Positions 9,407-17,284 of a stretch of 64,000 nt of DNA are shown in pieces. A program made the position numbers and the translations under genes. The stretch is taken from NCBI RefSeq assembly GCF_913777995.1, contig NZ_CAJYVE010000024.1, forward strand, positions 124,001 through 188,000. Reading direction: 5' to 3'. The notes below the pieces were generated by a model. It was not told the DNA's origin and searched no databases. It saw only the letters and a list, made by a program, of their open reading frames with translations. Source of the stretch: an uncultured Pseudomonas sp. (GTDB lineage: Bacteria > Pseudomonadota > Gammaproteobacteria > Pseudomonadales > Pseudomonadaceae). Numbering within the stretch: position 1 is the stretch's first letter; the number at the start of each line of letters is the position of its first letter.

Positions 9407-10725
9407 CGCTCAATTCGGTGACCCTGGTCGATGACGAAGCGGCCATCCGCCAGGCCATCGAACCCTGGCTGAGCCTTTCCGGCTTCGAGGTCAGCCTGTA
9501 CAGCCGTGGCGAAGACTGCCTGGCACAGTTGCCCGAGCATTACCCAGGGGTGATCCTCAGCGACGTGCGCATGCCCGGCATGAGCGGCCTGGAACTGCTC
9601 GACCGCTTGCAGACCCTCGACAGGGACCTGCCGGTGATCATCCTCACCGGCCATGGCGACGTGCCGATGGCCGTCGACGCCATGCGTCAGGGCGCCTACG
9701 ACTTTCTGGAAAAGCCCTTCGCGCCCCAGGCGCTGCTCGACACCCTGCGCCGCGCCCTGGAAAAGCGCCAGCTGGTGCTGGAGAACCGCCGCCTGCATGA
9801 GCAGGCCGACAACCGGGCACAGCTGGAGGCCACGTTGCTGGGCGTGTCGCCCGGCCTGCAGACCCTGCGTCGCCAGGTTCTGGACCTGGCCGCCATGCCG
9901 GTCAACGTGCTGATCCGCGGCGAGACCGGCAGCGGCAAGGAGCTGGTCGCCCGCTGCCTGCACGACTTCGGCCCGCGTGCGGCCAAGCCGTTCGTGGCGC
10001 TCAATTGCGCGGCGATTCCAGAGCAACTGTTCGAGGCCGAACTGTTCGGCCATGAAAGCGGCGCCTTTACCGGTGCCCAGGGCAAGCGCGTCGGACGCCT
10101 GGAATACGCCCAGGGCGGTACGCTGTTTCTCGACGAAATCGAAAGCATGCCCCTGGCCCAGCAGGCCAAGCTGCTGCGCGTGCTGCAAGATCGCCAGTTG
10201 CAGCGCCTGGGTTCTAACCAGAGCATCGAAGTGGACGTGCGCATCATTGCCGCGACCAAGCCGGACCTGCTCGACGAAGCCCGGGCGGGGCGCTTCCGGG
10301 AAGACCTGGCCTACCGCCTCAACGTCGCGGAATTGCGCCTGCCTGCACTGCGCGAGCGCCGCGAAGACATTCCTCTGCTGTACAACCACTTCCTGCGCGG
10401 TGCCGCCGAGCGTCTCGGCCGCCCGGCGACAGAACCCAGCGGCGCCCTGCTGGGTCGCCTGCTAAGCCACGACTGGCCGGGCAACGTGCGCGAACTGGCC
10501 AACGCCGCCGAGCGTGAAGTGCTCGGCCTGAGCCCCTCCACTGAAGAGGCCGCCGGGCAGTCCCTCGCCGCACAGCAGGAGGCCTTCGAAGCCCAGTGCC
10601 TGCGCACCGCACTGAGCCGCCACAAGGGCGATATCAAGGCCGTGCTCGCCGAGCTGCAACTGCCACGCCGCACCCTCAACGAAAAGATGCAGCGCCACGG
10701 CCTGCAGCGCGAAATGTTTCTCTGA
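9403..10725 (+). CDS. dctD: Sigma-54-dependent response regulator DctD
   Basis: NtrC-family transcription activator of 440 residues. The receiver domain carries the phospho-acceptor Asp54 in ILSDVRMPGM. The AAA+ domain has the Walker A loop GETGSGKE (173-180) and the sigma-54 contact loop GAFTGA (220-225). The C-terminus is a Fis-type helix-turn-helix (LAELQLPRRTLNEKMQRHG). Translation starts at GTG 9403, overlapping the end of dctB, so the two are translationally coupled. It should activate a sigma-54 promoter when phosphorylated by DctB; one such promoter lies 200 bases downstream in front of the MFS gene, making that gene the likely target. Confidence 0.9.
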   Translation: MTLNSVTLVDDEAAIRQAIEPWLSLSGFEVSLYSRGEDCLAQLPEHYPGVILSDVRMPGMSGLELLDRLQTLDRDLPVIILTGHGDVPMAVDAMRQGAYDFLEKPFAPQALLDTLRRALEKRQLVLENRRLHEQADNRAQLEATLLGVSPGLQTLRRQVLDLAAMPVNVLIRGETGSGKELVARCLHDFGPRAAKPFVALNCAAIPEQLFEAELFGHESGAFTGAQGKRVGRLEYAQGGTLFLDEIESMPLAQQAKLLRVLQDRQLQRLGSNQSIEVDVRIIAATKPDLLDEARAGRFREDLAYRLNVAELRLPALRERREDIPLLYNHFLRGAAERLGRPATEPSGALLGRLLSHDWPGNVRELANAAEREVLGLSPSTEEAAGQSLAAQQEAFEAQCLRTALSRHKGDIKAVLAELQLPRRTLNEKMQRHGLQREMFL

Positions 10726-10833
10726 GCGAAGGCTGAAGCCGTCGGCCGGCAGCCACTCCCAGCGGGTCGGACGGCTGTCTTTCCGGGTCAGTGCGGGTTG
10801 ATCGGAAAAGGCATCTGCAGAGACTCGTCCATC

Positions 10834-10879
10834 GGCAAGAATCCGCTCACGCAAAACCGACCATAAGCGGATTCTTGCC
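10834..10879. promoter_or_regulatory. Perfect 14-bp inverted repeat, candidate DctD enhancer site
   Basis: Arms GGCAAGAATCCGCT (10834-10847) and AGCGGATTCTTGCC (10866-10879) are exact reverse complements with an 18-base spacer. Arm centres are 32 bp apart, about three helical turns. The repeat ends 41 bases before the sigma-54 promoter at 10921. The position suits an upstream activating site. It could alternatively act as a hairpin at the end of dctD, but no U-tract follows. Confidence 0.55.
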
Positions 10880-10920
10880 TATTTCAACGCCTTAACCGCT
10901 CTATTCCGGGCTTTCCGCGC

Positions 10921-10937
10921 CTGGCACAGGTCCTGCT
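10921..10937 (+). promoter_or_regulatory. Sigma-54 (-24/-12) promoter of MFS symporter gene
   Basis: CTGGCACAGGTCCTGCT matches the sigma-54 consensus YTGGCACGRNNNTTGCW at 15 of 17 positions, with the GG and GC dinucleotides at the correct spacing. It lies about 60 bases before the ATG at 10998, giving a leader of roughly 50 bases. It fits control by the adjacent sigma-54 activator DctD. Confidence 0.8.
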
Positions 10938-10997
10938 ATAGATCCAGCACGGCTGCACATGCGGCCCTCTAATAACAATGACTGGACAAGGATCAAC

Positions 10998-12320
10998 ATG
11001 GCCATTCCAAACTCCCTCCCCGAGTCGGCGGGTGCACCTGCCGCGCAGAAAACCACTGCTTCGCGTCTCAAATCGATCTTCAGCGGCTCGGTCGGCAACA
11101 TGGTCGAGTGGTACGACTGGTACGTCTACGCCGCCTTCTCGCTGTACTTCGCCCAGGCGTTCTTCCCCAAGGGCGACACCACTGCACAACTGCTCAATAC
11201 CGCTGCGATCTTCGCCGTGGGCTTTCTGATGCGCCCCATCGGCGGCTGGCTGATGGGCCTGTACGCCGACTACAAAGGCCGCAAGGCTGCACTGATGGCC
11301 TCGGTCATCCTGATGTGCTTCGGCTCGTTGGTCATCGCCCTCACCCCCAGCTATGAAACCATCGGTGTCGGCGCGCCGATCCTGCTGGTCATCGCACGCC
11401 TGATGCAGGGCCTGTCGGTCGGTGGTGAATACGGCACCTCGGCCACCTACCTCAGCGAAATGGCCACCAAGGAACGCCGCGGCTTCTTCTCCAGCTTCCA
11501 GTACGTGACCCTGATTTCCGGCCAGCTCATCGCCCTGGCGGTACTGATCGTGCTGCAGCAGTTCCTCACCAAGGAAGAGCTGTACGCCTGGGGCTGGCGT
11601 ATCCCGTTCGTGATCGGCGCACTGTGTGCGGTGGTTGCGCTGTACCTGCGCCGTGGCATGGAAGAAACCGAGTCGTTCACCAAGGTGAAGAAGGAAAAAT
11701 CCAAGGAAAGCCTGATGCGCACCCTGCTGCGTCATCCCAAGGAGCTGGCGACCGTGGTCGGCCTGACCATGGGCGGCACCCTGGCGTTCTACACCTACAC
11801 CACCTACATGCAGAAGTACCTGGTCAACACCGTGGGCATGAGCATCACCGACTCGACGATGATCTCGGCGGCCACCCTGTTCCTGTTCATGCTGCTGCAA
11901 CCGGTCATCGGCGGGCTGTCTGACAAGATCGGGCGTCGGCCCATCCTGATCGCCTTCGGAGTGCTGGGCACGCTGTTCACCGTGCCGATCCTCAGCACCC
12001 TGCATACCATCCAGACCTGGTGGGGTGCGTTCTTCCTGATCATGGCCGCGCTGGTCATCGTCAGCGGCTATACCTCCATCAACGCCGTGGTCAAGGCAGA
12101 GCTGTTCCCTACCGAGATTCGCGCCCTGGGCGTAGGTCTGCCCTACGCACTGACCGTCTCGCTGTTCGGCGGCACCGCTGAATACGTGGCCTTGTGGTTC
12201 AAGAGCGTGGGCATGGAGACCGGTTACTACTGGTACGTCACCGGCTGCATCGCTTGCTCGCTGCTGGTGTACGTGTTCATGAAGGACACCCGCAAGCACT
12301 CGCGCATCGAAACCGACTGA
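10998..12320 (+). CDS. MFS metabolite:H+ symporter (KgtP-like, carboxylates)
   Basis: Inner-membrane major facilitator of 440 residues in the metabolite:proton symporter group that includes KgtP and PcaT. The signatures VGNMVEWYDWYVYAAFS at the first helix, [13 protein letters not shown] with the following DYKGRK loop, and [21 protein letters not shown] are all present. The start ATG 10998 has AAGGA 6 bases upstream. A sigma-54 promoter and inverted repeat upstream, plus the dctBD pair immediately before it, suggest that it imports a C4/C5-dicarboxylate such as 2-oxoglutarate or succinate and is induced through DctB/DctD. The substrate is inferred from context. A second member of the same family (pcaT) is at 25583-26875. 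Confidence 0.85.
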   Translation: MAIPNSLPESAGAPAAQKTTASRLKSIFSGSVGNMVEWYDWYVYAAFSLYFAQAFFPKGDTTAQLLNTAAIFAVGFLMRPIGGWLMGLYADYKGRKAALMASVILMCFGSLVIALTPSYETIGVGAPILLVIARLMQGLSVGGEYGTSATYLSEMATKERRGFFSSFQYVTLISGQLIALAVLIVLQQFLTKEELYAWGWRIPFVIGALCAVVALYLRRGMEETESFTKVKKEKSKESLMRTLLRHPKELATVVGLTMGGTLAFYTYTTYMQKYLVNTVGMSITDSTMISAATLFLFMLLQPVIGGLSDKIGRRPILIAFGVLGTLFTVPILSTLHTIQTWWGAFFLIMAALVIVSGYTSINAVVKAELFPTEIRALGVGLPYALTVSLFGGTAEYVALWFKSVGMETGYYWYVTGCIACSLLVYVFMKDTRKHSRIETD

Positions 12321-12341
12321 TCTCGCGTCGCGTCGATACAC

Positions 12342-12374
12342 AAGGGCAGTCCACGCCAGTGGCCTGCCCTTTTT
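12342..12374 (+). terminator. Intrinsic terminator after MFS symporter
   Basis: AAGGGCAG/CTGCCCTT stem, extended by inner CCAC/GTGG pairing, followed by TTTTT. It starts 22 bases after the stop codon. Confidence 0.85.
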
Positions 12375-12684
12375 CATGGCGAGAAAAAATATCCCTCACC
12401 CTCACCGACAGCAGGAAACTGGCCCACCGCCCTATTCAGCGCCCTGTTCCTGACGCATTTAAAATTTGTCAAGAGCTTTTATTACAAGACAATTCAAGAA
12501 ACGCACCATTACCGTTCATTTTTCCGCACAACGCCCGAAATTCGCGCCATCGCGCCAACTATCATTTTCAGCAATGATCGCTAGCAATCCGATTAACTTC
12601 TTAATAAACCAGCGCGGCGTAGCATGAGCTCCATACCGGGAACACAACACACCCGACCCGACTTCCCGAATTGGAGAACTCATC
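12375..12684. other. AT-rich leader region before repeat-protein gene
   Basis: About 310 bases without a convincing gene, clearly more AT-rich than the surroundings from about 12455 to 12610 (for example CATTTAAAATTTG, TTCTTAATAAACC). It must hold the promoter of the gene at 12685, but I cannot choose one -35/-10 pair with confidence. TTGTC and GACAA at 12466-12470 and 12488-12492 form a short inverted repeat. Confidence 0.4.
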
Positions 12685-13230
12685 ATGAAAAAGAACACCC
12701 TGATCGCCGGCCTGACCTTCGCCATCATCGCTACCAGCGCTTTCGCCCTGCCCGTGACCGATGCCGCCAAACAGTCCATCAGCGCCGATTACATCACCGC
12801 CGATGGCGCTGACCGCGTAGGTGCCAACCGCCTGACCTCCGACGGTGCCGACCACGTCGGTGCCAACCGCCTGGCCGCTGATGGCGCTGACCGCGTCGGC
12901 GCCAACCGCCTGACCTCCGACGGCGCCGACCACGTCGGTGCCAACCGTCTAGCCGCTGATGGTGCTGACCACGTAGGCGCCAACCGCCTGACCTCCGACG
13001 GTGCCGACCACGTCGGTGCCAACCGTCTGGCCGCTGATGGTGCTGACCATGTAGGCGCCAACCGCCTGACCTCCGACGGTGCCGACCACGTCGGTGCCAA
13101 CCGCCTGGCCGCTGACGGCGCAGACCATGTAGGTGCCAACCGCCTGACCTCCGACGGTGCCGATCACGTCGGTGCCAACCGTCTGGCCGCTGATGGTGCT
13201 GACCGCGTCGGTGCCAACCGTCTGATCTGA
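12685..13230 (+). CDS. Secreted protein of eleven 13-residue repeats
   Basis: 181 residues. A signal peptide (MKKNTLIAGLTFAIIATSAFA) is followed by about 16 linker residues. Then come eleven uninterrupted copies of a 13-residue unit, [TA][SA]DGAD[HR]VGANRL, from residue 38 to 180 (bases 12796-13224), and a final Ile. TS and AA versions alternate almost perfectly, so the DNA repeats as 39 bp within a 78-bp period. There are no cysteines, no transmembrane segment after the signal and no catalytic motif. I recall short Pseudomonas exported proteins with VAEGGADR-like repeats, loosely annotated as phage infection proteins, which may be relatives. It has its own AT-rich upstream region and a strong terminator, so it is monocistronic. 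The function is unknown. Confidence 0.8.
   Translation: MKKNTLIAGLTFAIIATSAFALPVTDAAKQSISADYITADGADRVGANRLTSDGADHVGANRLAADGADRVGANRLTSDGADHVGANRLAADGADHVGANRLTSDGADHVGANRLAADGADHVGANRLTSDGADHVGANRLAADGADHVGANRLTSDGADHVGANRLAADGADRVGANRLI
12796..13224 (+). repeat. Eleven tandem 39-bp coding repeats
   Basis: Eleven in-frame 39-bp units encode the 13-residue repeat of the preceding gene. Units alternate between GACCTCCGACGG-type and GGCCGCTGATGG-type beginnings, giving a 78-bp higher-order period. Synonymous changes between copies (GGTGCC/GGCGCC, CACGTC/CATGTA/CACGTA) show the array is not freshly duplicated, but copy number could still vary by slippage or recombination. Confidence 0.95.
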
Positions 13231-13270
13231 TTGCTCTACCGTTCCATCTCCTCCTTGATGCTCCCCCTTC

Positions 13271-13305
13271 ATGCCAGCCAGGGCCGCCTGACTGGCATTT
13301 TTTTT
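13271..13305 (+). terminator. Intrinsic terminator after repeat-protein gene
   Basis: ATGCCAG/CTGGCAT stem with a 14-base loop followed by eight T residues, 40 bases after the stop. The T-run serves only the + strand, not the convergent receptor gene. Confidence 0.88.
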
Positions 13306-13307
13306 GG

Positions 13308-15386
13308 TCAGAAATCCAGTGTCAGCCCGGCATACAGCGCTCGCCCATCACCCGGCGCGTGCAACGATTGTTGAACGCCGGCGCTGCTGTCGTACCAGAC
13401 GTACTCGTAATACCGGTTGGTGACATTCTTGACCTGCACATCCACGCTCAGAGTCGGCGTCAGGCGGTAGACGGCACTCAGGTTGAGCAACGTGTAGGCG
13501 CCGAACTGCCCGGTGCTGTTGGTACGCTCCAGGTAATAGTCGCTCTGCCCATTGACCCAGCCCGATAATTGCAGCTTCGGCATGGCCTGCCAGCTCGCGC
13601 CAACGGCGTATAGATGATGCGGCACATGGTCCATTTCCTGGCCCTTGCTGGCGGGCAGGTTCGGGCTGGGTTCGAGGATCTCCGAGAACTGCCGCGAGTA
13701 CGACAGCCACAGGCTGGTGCTTTCGGTGGGGTACAGGTTGACCTGGACGTCCCAACCTTTGCGCAGCGTCTGCCCGACGTTCTCGGCATCCCCCACCGCA
13801 TCGTTGAGCTTGCGCTGCACCTCGTCAGAAGCCTTTTGCTGCCAGTAGGCAATGCGTCCGTCGATCCAGGCCGCCGGGCGGAACTTGATACCGGTTTCCC
13901 AACCGTCGTTGATCGACGGCTTGAGGTCACCACTCTGCGTGGCCAGCCGATAGGCCGCCGAGCCGACACCGACCTGGTAGGTTCGTCCCCAGTTGGCATA
14001 CAGGCTGGCCTGCTCCCAGGGAGACCACACCACGCTGAACTTGGGCTGGCGGATCAGCCCGTAGTCGTTGACCTCGGCGTGCTCTCCCGTCAGCTCGTTG
14101 CGGTAGCCGCCGTACAACCTGTCGACCCGGTAGGCGGGAATGATTTTCAGCGATTCCCAGGGCTCGATCACCGCCTGCACGTAAGCACCGTAGACGTTGA
14201 GATCGAAGCGCTGGTCGCGGGTCTGCGCCACCTGACTGCGCAACAGGGTGCGATAACGCTCGCTACGGTTTTCCTGGCGCTGCACTTCAGCACCGCCTTC
14301 AAGGGCGAAGGCATGCAACCCCTCGACCGGCGGGCGCCAAGTCAGGCTGTTCAGGGCGCCGTACTGGGTTTCGTCGGCGAAGCGCTCCTGCTGGGCACTG
14401 GTGCGCCAGTACTGCGTCCAGCGCCGGTCTTCGAAGGTGTTCACATAGGTTTTGCCGGCCCAGCTCAGGTCGTCGCCAAGGCGTACGTCGAGGTGCAGCC
14501 CGAGCTGGTTCATCTCCCGCTCACCGGTGTCGGTCGCGTTGCTGGCATAGGACTGTCGCGGACGGTCACGGGCGTCGCTGCGCGCGAGATAGCCTGCTTC
14601 GTCAGCGTCGGCACGGTAATGCCTGAGGCTCAGCCCGGCGCGCCAGGCATCGTCATCGGCGGTGTAGAACCACTTGCCAGCCATGCTCAACCGCTCGGCG
14701 CCGGCATGGTGTCGATAGCCATCGCTGGCCTGGTAGCTGAGCGCGTAGTTCTGGCTCCATTGACCCGACTGAAGACCTTTTACCAGTTGCAGTTCGCGGG
14801 TGGCGAAGCTGCCATAGCGCACGCGCAACTGGCCGTCGTTGCCGCCCTGGCGGGTATTGACCGTCGCATTGCCGGCAATGTTGTGCAGTCCATAGCGGGG
14901 GTCGTTGGTGCCGCGCACCACCTCGATGCTGTCGATCTCCAGCGGGAACACCATGTCGATGAACGGCATGTTGCCGTCATTGGTATTGCTGGGGATGCCG
15001 TCGATCAGCAGCTTGACGGCATTCACTTCACCTTCGCCATTGAACCCCCGCATGGACAACTTGCCGGAAGTGGTGCCCTGGTTGAATGGCGTCAGCATCA
15101 CGCCCGGCACCCGATTGAACAACTCCCAACTGTATTGCACCGGCTGAGTCTGCAAGATGTCGGCGCCTACCACATCGACCGAACTGAGCACGTTGCCGGT
15201 GGACAACGGGCCGCTCTGCGCCGACTCGCTGCCCGATATGCTGACCGCGCCCAGAGTGATGACCGAATCACCTGGATGGCGGGTTTCGGCGAGCAGCTCG
15301 ACGGTCGGTACGAAGGCGGCCAGGCCACTGAACAGGAACGGGGGGATTGCCAGGGGCCGAAGGCCCTTGTGCAGAAATGGGTTCAT
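13308..15386 (-). CDS. TonB-dependent outer-membrane receptor
   Basis: 692-residue outer-membrane beta-barrel receptor. An N-terminal signal-like stretch is followed by a plug domain at about residues 55-165. The plug includes VDVVGADILQTQPVQYSWEL, LLIDGIPSNTNDGNMPFIDM and IDSIEVVRGTNDPRYGLHNI, the usual plug landmarks. A long barrel follows, ending in TonB-receptor text (NVTNRYYEYVWYDS, then LYAGLTLDF with terminal Phe). It imports a scarce ligand using TonB energy. The DUF2946 gene 100 bases upstream on the same strand suggests a metal, perhaps copper, because DUF2946 proteins commonly accompany such receptors. I see no Fur-box-like sequence upstream. The ligand is unproven. Confidence 0.88.
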   Translation of the reverse strand: MNPFLHKGLRPLAIPPFLFSGLAAFVPTVELLAETRHPGDSVITLGAVSISGSESAQSGPLSTGNVLSSVDVVGADILQTQPVQYSWELFNRVPGVMLTPFNQGTTSGKLSMRGFNGEGEVNAVKLLIDGIPSNTNDGNMPFIDMVFPLEIDSIEVVRGTNDPRYGLHNIAGNATVNTRQGGNDGQLRVRYGSFATRELQLVKGLQSGQWSQNYALSYQASDGYRHHAGAERLSMAGKWFYTADDDAWRAGLSLRHYRADADEAGYLARSDARDRPRQSYASNATDTGEREMNQLGLHLDVRLGDDLSWAGKTYVNTFEDRRWTQYWRTSAQQERFADETQYGALNSLTWRPPVEGLHAFALEGGAEVQRQENRSERYRTLLRSQVAQTRDQRFDLNVYGAYVQAVIEPWESLKIIPAYRVDRLYGGYRNELTGEHAEVNDYGLIRQPKFSVVWSPWEQASLYANWGRTYQVGVGSAAYRLATQSGDLKPSINDGWETGIKFRPAAWIDGRIAYWQQKASDEVQRKLNDAVGDAENVGQTLRKGWDVQVNLYPTESTSLWLSYSRQFSEILEPSPNLPASKGQEMDHVPHHLYAVGASWQAMPKLQLSGWVNGQSDYYLERTNSTGQFGAYTLLNLSAVYRLTPTLSVDVQVKNVTNRYYEYVWYDSSAGVQQSLHAPGDGRALYAGLTLDF

Positions 15387-15489
15387 CTACTGCGCTTCCA
15401 TGAAAAGCCATGAATCAGGCGCACGGCGACGCAGCCCGCAAAGGGCCGGTCAGACCAGTGCCGATGGAGAGAGGCCTGCAGCGTCGAAC

Positions 15490-15891
15490 TCAGGCCAGGG
15501 TGTTCAGGGCGACAGGGGAAGCGCGAGGGTTGAGAGAAGTCCACCGCTCACGGGGTGGCGGTTGGGCGAGGCTGCGCAGAACCATGGGCGCAAGGGCCTT
15601 GCCCGGCATGCGGGTAAAATCCCAGGCGGCTGGCTGCAGGGCCAGCCCCAGGCCGCCCGACGAACACAGCGGGCAATCGAAACTGAGCAGGGCCGGCTGG
15701 GTCGGGTTCAACGGCTGGGCATCGAGGGTGTGCCCATGCTCGCTGTCCAGGGCGCAATAGCCGCCCTGCAGCCCGCTGAGTGCCAAACCACTCATCTGAC
15801 CGTGATGAATGCCGCACACCAACAGGCTGAACAGGACGCTGGCGTAAAGCGTCCATGCAATCAGCGAGCGTTCACGACGATCAATTTTCAT
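15490..15891 (-). CDS. DUF2946-family membrane-anchored protein
   Basis: 133 residues. It has an N-terminal membrane segment (IAWTLYASVLFSLLVCGIHH) and then a region with spaced His and Cys residues, including CGIHHGQM, YCALDSEHGH and FDCPLCSS. This is the layout of DUF2946 proteins, which are often found near copper or TonB-receptor genes. I chose ATG 15891; a GTG at 15909 is possible, and neither has a strong ribosome-binding site. It lies 103 bases upstream of the TonB-dependent receptor on the same strand and probably shares its transcript. A metal-related role is inference from the His/Cys content and the neighbour. Confidence 0.75.
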   Translation of the reverse strand: MKIDRRERSLIAWTLYASVLFSLLVCGIHHGQMSGLALSGLQGGYCALDSEHGHTLDAQPLNPTQPALLSFDCPLCSSGGLGLALQPAAWDFTRMPGKALAPMVLRSLAQPPPRERWTSLNPRASPVALNTLA

Positions 15892-16013
15892 GGCAGCGGA
15901 CTTTATCACCGGTCAGCAACCCTGGCGGGGCAAATGCTGCGGCCGATTGCCACAGCGACCGTAGGCCAAGCATGATGAGCGTCTCAGCCAACCAGGTTGC
16001 AAGGAAACGCCTC

Positions 16014-16637
16014 ATGTCAGACCAGATTTACTCCTACGAGCCCGCCAAGGGTCACGGCCTGCCCCATGATCCCTTCAATGCCATCGTCGGCCCGCGCCCG
16101 ATTGGCTGGATTTCATCGCAGGATGCCCAAGGCGTGCTGAACCTGGCGCCCTACAGCTTCTTCAATGCCTTCAACTACGTGCCGCCGATCATTGGCTTCA
16201 GCAGCGTGGGCCGCAAGGACAGCCTGAACAACATCGAGCAGACCGGCGAGTTCGTCTGGAACCTGGCCACCCGCTCCCTCGCAGAGCCCATGAACCTGAG
16301 CTGCGCGGCGGTGGCCGCCGAGGTCGACGAGTTCCAGCTGGCCGGCCTGACGCCGCTGCCTTCCCAGGTGGTCGCGGTGCCACGGGTCAAGGAGACGCCG
16401 GTGTCGTTCGAATGCAAGGTCACGCAGATCGTGCAGCTCAAGCGCGCCGACCAGGAACGGGTACCCAGTTGGCTGATTCTCGGTGAGGTGGTGATGGTGC
16501 ATATCGCCGAGTGGCTGCTCAAAGACGGCATCTACGACACCGCCGCCGCCGAGCCGATCCTGCGCGGTGGCGGCCCGGCGGATTACTTCCAGCTGGGCCC
16601 GGAAGCGCTGTTTCGCATGAATCGGCCAAAGATCTGA
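16014..16637 (+). CDS. Flavin reductase-like FMN-binding protein
   Basis: 207-residue cytosolic protein of the flavin reductase-like family, which binds FMN and often supplies reduced flavin or acts as an NAD(P)H-dependent reductase. Family text includes DPFNAIVGPRPIGWISS near the start, LNLAPYSFFNAFNYVPPIIG and NNIEQTGEFVWNLATRSLA, forming the split-barrel FMN site. The start ATG 16014 follows AAGGAAA by 7 bases. It ends 6 bases before the convergent small gene at 16644-16886. No partner monooxygenase gene is adjacent, so the physiological electron acceptor is unknown. Confidence 0.85.
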   Translation: MSDQIYSYEPAKGHGLPHDPFNAIVGPRPIGWISSQDAQGVLNLAPYSFFNAFNYVPPIIGFSSVGRKDSLNNIEQTGEFVWNLATRSLAEPMNLSCAAVAAEVDEFQLAGLTPLPSQVVAVPRVKETPVSFECKVTQIVQLKRADQERVPSWLILGEVVMVHIAEWLLKDGIYDTAAAEPILRGGGPADYFQLGPEALFRMNRPKI

Positions 16638-16643
16638 AGCGTC

Positions 16644-16886
16644 TCAGCCTTCCTGTGGCCAGACCAGCTCGGCGGCGGCATCGACGTCGAGCAGGCGCTG
16701 CAATTCACTCTCGGCAGCGCGGTCGGCTTCATCGGCGGTGCTGAAGGTCTGCCCCGGCAACAGGCCATGAAAACGCGGCGCGCCGCCGCCATCGAGAGCC
16801 TTGACGGCGATCGCCGCCTGGTAGCTGCCTGGTGCCGGAATCACTGCCGTCACCGCTTCGAAATGCTGGAAAACCCTGCGTGCCAT
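16644..16886 (-). CDS. Small conserved hypothetical protein (80 aa)
   Basis: An 80-residue soluble protein starting MARRVFQHFEAVTAVIPAP and ending ELVWPQEG. The pattern of alternating hydrophobic residues followed by an acidic helix (TADEADRAAESELQRLLDV) looks like a small alpha/beta domain. I recall similar small Pseudomonas proteins of unknown function but no named family with certainty. An in-frame start further upstream (16973) adds residues that look non-coding, so I use ATG 16886. It is convergent with the flavin reductase gene. Confidence 0.65.
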   Translation of the reverse strand: MARRVFQHFEAVTAVIPAPGSYQAAIAVKALDGGGAPRFHGLLPGQTFSTADEADRAAESELQRLLDVDAAAELVWPQEG

Positions 16887-17015
16887 GGACGCTGCCACCT
16901 GTATTGAAATTCGGGACGGCGATTCTACCTGTCTTCGCGGCCAGCACGATCCTGACGATGACCTACACTGCAAGTAACGCTTTCACTACTCCACGGTCGA
17001 TCCAAGGGGTGCAGC

Positions 17016-17186
17016 ATGAGAGTCACAATAAAAAAATGCCTGGCCGCACTGGGCATCGTCGGTGTCGTCGCCTTGTATGCGGCAGGCGCCTACCGCATCG
17101 AACTGGCCCGTATGGCCCCACCCGCCTCCCTGTGTGCCTTTTCCCACTGCTCGCCGACGGACGCCACGTTCACCGCGCTGCGATGA
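17016..17186 (+). CDS. Small membrane protein (56 aa)
   Basis: A 56-residue frame starting MRVTIKKCLAALGIVGVV, with one membrane helix at residues 8-25 and a short C-terminal part holding two cysteines (SLCAFSHCSPTD). AAGGGG lies 8 bases before the ATG. The charge pattern (Arg/Lys before the helix) fits a single-span protein with an outward C-terminus, or a signal peptide. It lies 98 bases upstream of the EmrB-type pump on the same strand. I do not recognise a family. The support is the good ribosome-binding site plus the signal/anchor pattern. Confidence 0.5.
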   Translation: MRVTIKKCLAALGIVGVVALYAAGAYRIELARMAPPASLCAFSHCSPTDATFTALR

Positions 17187-17284
17187 CATTCCGTTCACTT
17201 CAGCCTGCCGAGGACATCGTTCGAAGGCTATCGGTTAGCACACTATCGGAATAGACTGGCCAGCAAAAAACCGCCAGCCCTTCC

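Noticed and set aside
12789..13139. Open frames on the - strand across the 39-bp repeats
   Set aside because: They arise because the repeat lacks stop codons on the other strand; no ribosome-binding site, and the + strand product has a signal peptide.
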